Of a stretch of DNA of 24,948 nucleotides, positions 21,397-24,948 are shown piece by piece. The stretch is taken from contig JANPPS010000287.1 in assembly GCA_031428635.1 (NCBI GenBank), positions 1-24,948 of the forward strand, read 5' to 3'. Positions within the stretch are counted from its first letter, which is position 1; each line of letters begins with the position of its first letter. Under the pieces are notes generated by a model, which was not told the origin of the DNA, made no database searches, and saw only the letters and a program-made list of their open reading frames with translations. The translations under genes and the position numbers were made by a program. The DNA comes from JANPPS01 sp031428635 (GTDB lineage: Bacteria > Pseudomonadota > Alphaproteobacteria > Acetobacterales > Acetobacteraceae).

Positions 21397-22974
21397 ATGG
21401 ACCGGCACCCGACCTATCCCCTGACCCGGCAGCACTTTGCATGGGACGTGCCCGCCCGGCTCAATATCGCCCGTGTGATCTGCGATCGCCACACGGGCAC
21501 GGCGCTGATCACGCTGGATGCCGCCGGGGAGCCGGTGCCAGTCAGCTTCTCGGCACTGCGTGAGATGGCGTGCCGGCTGGCCAATGCGCTGATTGCGGCC
21601 GGCGTTCAGCCCGGCGACCGGGTAGCGATCCTGTTGCCACAGCAGGTCGAGACCGCGGTGGCGCACATCGCCGCGTACCGGATCGGTGCCGTGGCGCTGC
21701 CGATGTTCCCGCTATTCGGGCCGGACGCGATTGCCTATCGCCTGCGGGATAGCGGTGCCCGGGTCATCATCACCGACGGGGACGGCGTGGAGAAGCTGGA
21801 CGGTATCGCGCCGCCGCTGGTGATCAGCGTCGATGGCCAAGGCGACGGCGTGATGGGGTTTCACGACCTACTGGCCCGCGCATCGCCGCAGCACATCTGT
21901 GCCGACACGGCCGCCGACGACCCGGCGATCCTGATGTACACGTCCGGCACGACCGGCCAGCCGAAGGGCGTGCTACAGGCGCACCGCATCGTGCTCGGCA
22001 TGCTGCCGGGTGTTGAGTTGCCGCACGACTACCTGCCCCAGCCGGGTGACTGCCTGTGGACTCCGGCCGATTGGGCATGGGCCGGCGGGCTGTTGGACGT
22101 GCTGCTGCCGGGTCTGTTCCATGGCGTGCCGGTGGTCGCCCACCGCGCGAGAAAATTCGATCCGGGTGCCGCGTGCGCTATGATGGCCCGGGCCGGCGTA
22201 CGCAATGTATTCCTGCCGCCGACGGCGCTGAAATTGATGCGGGCCGCCGGGGTGCGCGCGGCCCCGTTGCGCAGCGTCGGCAGTGGGGGTGAGCGGTTGG
22301 GCGACACGCTGCTCGATTGGGGCCGCGGCATATTCGGCACGACGATCAACGAGTTTTATGGGCAGACCGAATGCAACCTGGTGGTGGGCGGCTGCGCCAC
22401 GCTGTTTCCGCCCAAGCCCGGCGCCATGGGCCGCCCGATACCGGGATACGACGTGGCCGTGCTGGATGACGCGATGGCGCCCGTGCTGGACCAACCCGGA
22501 GAGATCGCGGTGCGGGCGCCCAACCCGGCTTTGTTTCTGCGCTATTGGAACAACCCCGACGCGACCGCGCGTAAGCTGCGCCGCGATGCGCAGGGCGGGC
22601 TTTGGCTTATGACCGGCGATCTGGGGCGGATGGGTGCCGAGGGCGACATCTGGTTCCAGGGCCGCGACGACGACGTGATCAGCAGCGCCGGTTACCGTAT
22701 CGGCCCGGACGAGATCGAGGCCTGCATCGCGCAGCACCCGGCCGTGGCGATGGTCGCCGTGATCGGCGTGCCCGACCCGGTGCGGGGGGAGGCGGTGAAG
22801 GCGTTCGTCGTTGTGTCACCAGGTCATGCGGCAACGCCGGATATCGCGGCATCCATCCAGGCGTTCGTGAAGTCCCGTCTGTCCCCGCATGAATATCCGC
22901 GGCTAGTGGAGTTCCGGGACGAACTACCGATGACCGTCACGGGTAAAATCCGGCGGCGGGATTTGCGGGCTTAA
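21397..22974 (+). CDS. AMP-forming acyl-CoA synthetase, acetyl/medium-chain type
   Basis: The 525-residue enzyme has the adenylate-forming layout: 'MYTSGTTGQPKGVLQ' (180-194), 'LWTPADWAWAGGLLDVLLPG', 'NEFYGQTECNLVVGG', 'WLMTGDLGRMGAEGDIWFQG', 'RDDDVISSAGYRIGP' and the C-terminal Lys517 in 'TVTGKIRRRDL'. The 'TPADWAWAGGL' and 'SSAGYRIGPDEIE' segments place it with acetyl-CoA or medium-chain (ACSM/PrpE-like) synthetases, a different branch from the 653-residue ligase at 12684-14645. The AACS/ACS-type N-terminal domain is reduced, so it is shorter than true Acs (about 650). The ATG at 21397 follows the oxidoreductase stop by 33 bases. It would make an acyl-CoA from a small or aromatic acid; the exact acid cannot be told. 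Confidence 0.9.
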   Translation: MDRHPTYPLTRQHFAWDVPARLNIARVICDRHTGTALITLDAAGEPVPVSFSALREMACRLANALIAAGVQPGDRVAILLPQQVETAVAHIAAYRIGAVALPMFPLFGPDAIAYRLRDSGARVIITDGDGVEKLDGIAPPLVISVDGQGDGVMGFHDLLARASPQHICADTAADDPAILMYTSGTTGQPKGVLQAHRIVLGMLPGVELPHDYLPQPGDCLWTPADWAWAGGLLDVLLPGLFHGVPVVAHRARKFDPGAACAMMARAGVRNVFLPPTALKLMRAAGVRAAPLRSVGSGGERLGDTLLDWGRGIFGTTINEFYGQTECNLVVGGCATLFPPKPGAMGRPIPGYDVAVLDDAMAPVLDQPGEIAVRAPNPALFLRYWNNPDATARKLRRDAQGGLWLMTGDLGRMGAEGDIWFQGRDDDVISSAGYRIGPDEIEACIAQHPAVAMVAVIGVPDPVRGEAVKAFVVVSPGHAATPDIAASIQAFVKSRLSPHEYPRLVEFRDELPMTVTGKIRRRDLRA

Positions 22975-23007
22975 AAAATCGATGCGCCGTTACGGATACA
23001 ACAGCAG

Positions 23008-23023
23008 AACGGTGATCGCCGTT
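23008..23023. repeat. Near-perfect 16-bp palindrome between convergent genes
   Basis: AACGGTGATCGCCGTT is symmetric except for one T-G pair. It lies in the 47-base gap between the convergent acyl-CoA synthetase and sugar transferase genes and touches the stop codon of the latter. It may act as a weak bidirectional terminator, although no T-run follows. Confidence 0.4.
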
Positions 23024-24437
23024 ACCGCACGCTGGTACCGGGCCATAGGACCACGCGCACGGTTTGAAGGATGATCAGGATGTCGAACCAGATCGAGAAG
23101 TTCTTCACGTAATAGAGGTCGTAGCTCAGTTTCGACCGCGCATCGTCGATCGACGCACCGTACGGGTAGTTGACCTGCGCCCAGCCCGTCAGCCCCGCCT
23201 TGGCCGTATGCCGCTCGGCATAGAGCGGAATGGCGGCGGTCAGTTTAGCCACGAACGCCGGGCGCTCCGGCCGGGGCCCCACGAACGACATTTCACCCGA
23301 CAGGATATTGAACAGCTGCGGTAGCTCGTCGATCCGGGTGCGACGCAGGAATGCGCCGACGCGGGTGATCCGGTTGTCTTGTTGCGCCGCCCATACCGCG
23401 CCGCCCGCCTCCGCATTGATGCCCATCGTGCGCAGTTTACGGATGGTGAACACCCGGCCGCCCCGCGTGACCCGGTCCTGGGCATAAAACACCGGTCCCC
23501 GGTCTTCCACCTTGATGGCCGCCATGGCCAGCAGCAATAAGGGTGTTACCGTTAGCAGCACCGCGCCGCTCACGGCCAAATCGAGCGTCCGTTTCAGAAC
23601 ACGATCGACGAGGCTGAAATAGAAGCCGTCCGAATACAGCAGCCAGCTGAGTTCCATGCGTTTCAGGTCGATCCGTCGCGCCTCCCGCTCCAGGAACGAC
23701 AGATATTGCATGACGGGAAAGCCCGCGACTTTGCAGTCCAGCAGGCCTTCCAGCCGCAGGCCGCGCCGTTCATCGGGCGCGACCACGATCTGGTCGGCCC
23801 CGAACCGTTCGGCCAGGCCGAGGAAGCCGTCCACCGGCATGGTCAGCACCTCCCCAATGGCACCGCCGGCCAGACGGGGGTCGACGGGGCCGAGCGCCGG
23901 GTCGTGCACGAATGCGATTTGGTAATTGAGGGTCAGACCCTCCCGCCGGAGTACCCATACGAGGTCCCAGGCGCGACGCCCGGCGCCGACGATCATCAGG
24001 CGGCGGCAGAACAGGCCGTGGCGGCGTAGCGCGTCGAACGTGGCCCGGGCGCCGACACCCGCACCGATGAAGCACCCGGCCGCCACGACCGGCAACGGCA
24101 CCGGCCCGTTGCCCAGCCCGGCAAAGGGAAGGCCCACGATGGCCAGGCACGCCGCCGCCGCCGCCGCACCCAGGCTGGCCACCAACGGCATACGGCCCGC
24201 GGATCGCCGAAACTCGATCACGATATCGCGCCGGTATAGTCCCAGCGCGTATAGCGCTAGCAGATGCAGCGCCGGGTACAGCAGGGCGGGCGCCACCCAT
24301 AACAGTCCCGGCGGCGGAAGCCCGCTCCAGAACGCCGCGAGCAGCACAGGCGGCCAGACGAGCATGATGCCCGCGCTATCCAACAGGAACATGGCCCGGC
24401 CGGTCGGAAGTGCCGCTAACGTCCGCATTACTCTCAC
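23022..24437 (-). CDS. Exopolysaccharide-type undecaprenyl-phosphate sugar phosphotransferase
   Basis: The 471-residue protein has an N-terminal block of four to five membrane helices (residues 13-125), a Rossmann-like CoA_binding_3 domain beginning 'RRLMIVGAGRRAWDLVWVLR' (145-164), a membrane anchor near 287-310, and a C-terminal bacterial sugar transferase domain. That domain shows 'RKLRTMGINAEAGGAVWA', 'RTRIDELPQLFNILSGEMSF' with Asp370-Glu371, 'VGPRPERP', and 'KAGLTGWAQVNYPYG'. It matches the WbaP/GumD polyisoprenyl-phosphate hexose-1-phosphate transferases, closest to the type linked with PEP-CTERM/EpsH systems. It starts polysaccharide repeat-unit assembly on the lipid carrier. A GTG at 24437 or an ATG three codons on (24428) may start it. 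No other polysaccharide gene is next to it here. Confidence 0.9.
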   Translation of the reverse strand: MRVMRTLAALPTGRAMFLLDSAGIMLVWPPVLLAAFWSGLPPPGLLWVAPALLYPALHLLALYALGLYRRDIVIEFRRSAGRMPLVASLGAAAAAACLAIVGLPFAGLGNGPVPLPVVAAGCFIGAGVGARATFDALRRHGLFCRRLMIVGAGRRAWDLVWVLRREGLTLNYQIAFVHDPALGPVDPRLAGGAIGEVLTMPVDGFLGLAERFGADQIVVAPDERRGLRLEGLLDCKVAGFPVMQYLSFLEREARRIDLKRMELSWLLYSDGFYFSLVDRVLKRTLDLAVSGAVLLTVTPLLLLAMAAIKVEDRGPVFYAQDRVTRGGRVFTIRKLRTMGINAEAGGAVWAAQQDNRITRVGAFLRRTRIDELPQLFNILSGEMSFVGPRPERPAFVAKLTAAIPLYAERHTAKAGLTGWAQVNYPYGASIDDARSKLSYDLYYVKNFSIWFDILIILQTVRVVLWPGTSVR

Positions 24438-24526
24438 GCCTTGATAAGCGCAGGGTAGGCCCGAAAGATGAACAACCCCCTAGGCTCGCGACCGGTCAGG
24501 AATTGTCATATGTTTGGCCTCGCCCG

Positions 24527-24557
24527 CACCGTGCGCCCCGCCGTCGCCAGCACGGTG
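24527..24557. repeat. Inverted repeat after tspO
   Basis: CACCGTGC (24527-24534) and GCACGGTG (24550-24557) are exact reverse complements with a 15-base loop. It lies 28 bases past the tspO stop in the direction of tspO transcription. The stem is GC-rich, but no T-run follows, so any terminator role is weak. The surrounding 147-base gap should also hold the sugar-transferase promoter, which I could not define. Confidence 0.4.
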
Positions 24558-24584
24558 ACGACCACCGTCCGACGAAGGACAACG

Positions 24585-24947
24585 CTAGCCCGGTGACCGG
24601 GCGGCGTCCCGGGACGCACCGAACGGCTCATTCAGGCGGACAATTGTGAAATTCAGATACGCCGCGAACGTAACCCACGCGATGTAGGGCACGATCAGCA
24701 GGCTGGCTGTCACCGATACGGGCCACAGCAGCAGAATTAACGCGACGAGTGACCCCCAAAGGAACGTCACCTCGATCAATGCCCAGTCCGGCCGGCGCAA
24801 ATTGAAAAATAGCGGCGTCCATAACAGGTGAAGAATCGCGTTGACGCCAAACAGGATCAGAACCATCGGATGGAGTTCCGCCGGTGCTGCGCGCCATGCC
24901 AGCACGGCGCTGGCCGCGGCCATTCCGAGTATTAGAGTCCAGGCTGG
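24585..24947 (-). CDS. TspO/MBR-family membrane protein, C-terminal part (cut by window edge)
   Basis: The minus-strand frame is open from the right edge and reads PAWTLILGMAAASAVLAWR, then 'GVNAILHLLWTPLFFNLRRP', 'DWALIEVTFLWGSLVALILL' and 'LIVPYIAWVTFAAYLNFTIV'. This is the pattern of helices 2-5 of TspO (tryptophan-rich sensory protein/peripheral benzodiazepine receptor family), with the conserved N-A-x-x-x-x-W-T-P-L-F-F and the P-Y-x-x-W-V-x-x-A-x-x-L-N end. These outer- or inner-membrane proteins bind porphyrins and affect tetrapyrrole and stress responses. The first helix and start lie outside the window; an internal ATG at 24923 is not the real start because the family sequence continues upstream of it. 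Confidence 0.85.
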   Translation of the reverse strand, partial: PAWTLILGMAAASAVLAWRAAPAELHPMVLILFGVNAILHLLWTPLFFNLRRPDWALIEVTFLWGSLVALILLLWPVSVTASLLIVPYIAWVTFAAYLNFTIVRLNEPFGASRDAARSPG

Positions 24948-24948
24948 G

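Noticed and set aside
24468..24596. 42-codon plus-strand frame between the sugar transferase and tspO
   Set aside because: It lacks a ribosome site, is Arg/Thr-rich, runs against both neighbours and overlaps the tspO end; probably chance.
1..24948. CRISPR array, tRNA or rRNA genes, phage or toxin-antitoxin genes
   Set aside because: No regularly spaced repeats, no tRNA cloverleaf or rRNA signature, and no recognisable phage, toxin or antitoxin protein was seen on either strand.

Overview
The window looks like chromosomal DNA of a GC-rich alphaproteobacterium, most likely of the Rhodospirillales/Acetobacteraceae type. This is inferred from protein character, from the SRP RNA-dnaX-ybaB-recR block and from the mix of liv and ssu transporters; no 16S gene or marker phylogeny is available here. 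Coding density is high, and most genes within an operon overlap by 1-4 bases (ATGA, GTGA or TGATG junctions). REGION BY REGION. Bases 1-1030 hold the 5' part of an IS630-type transposase running off the left edge and a cytochrome b561. Bases 986-5067 are a leftward housekeeping block: a promoter, the small SRP (4.5S-type) RNA, dnaX, ybaB, recR, and an acyltransferase-3 membrane enzyme at the end. Bases 5094-6289 hold rightward nudC and a small lipoprotein. Bases 6532-7029 hold an Lrp/AsnC regulator followed by a strong hairpin. Bases 7300-10935 are a compact rightward sulfonate-sulfur operon in the order ssuD-ssuC-ssuB-ssuA. Bases 10941-14645 are a leftward partial branched-chain (HAAT/Liv-type) transporter operon: a long-chain-type acyl-CoA ligase, a LivG ATPase and a LivH permease. 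It abuts the ssu operon tail to tail with only five bases between. An SDR oxidoreductase (14713-15456) points the other way. Bases 15587-20152 are a second, complete leftward Liv system: LivK, LivH, a fused LivM-LivG protein, and LivF. Bases 20275-22974 hold a Gfo/Idh/MocA oxidoreductase and a second acyl-CoA ligase. Bases 23022-24437 hold an exopolysaccharide-type phosphoglycosyl transferase, and the right edge holds the C-terminal part of a TspO/MBR protein. HOW THE GENES WORK TOGETHER. The ssu genes import an organosulfonate and release sulfite from it. The two Liv-type modules sit among two CoA ligases, an SDR and a Gfo/Idh oxidoreductase. This looks like an import-and-CoA-activation catabolic island whose substrate is probably an organic acid rather than an amino acid; that is inference. 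The items most worth a second look are: a two-step ladder of four-codon minicistrons linking livG to livH; the incomplete first Liv operon ending exactly at the ssu operon; an SsuD whose active-site His position is Gly; the SRP RNA and its promoter hidden under the long dnaX reading frame; and a hairpin with a competing alternative stem between lrp and ssuD. I did not find a clearly new defence or mobile system.
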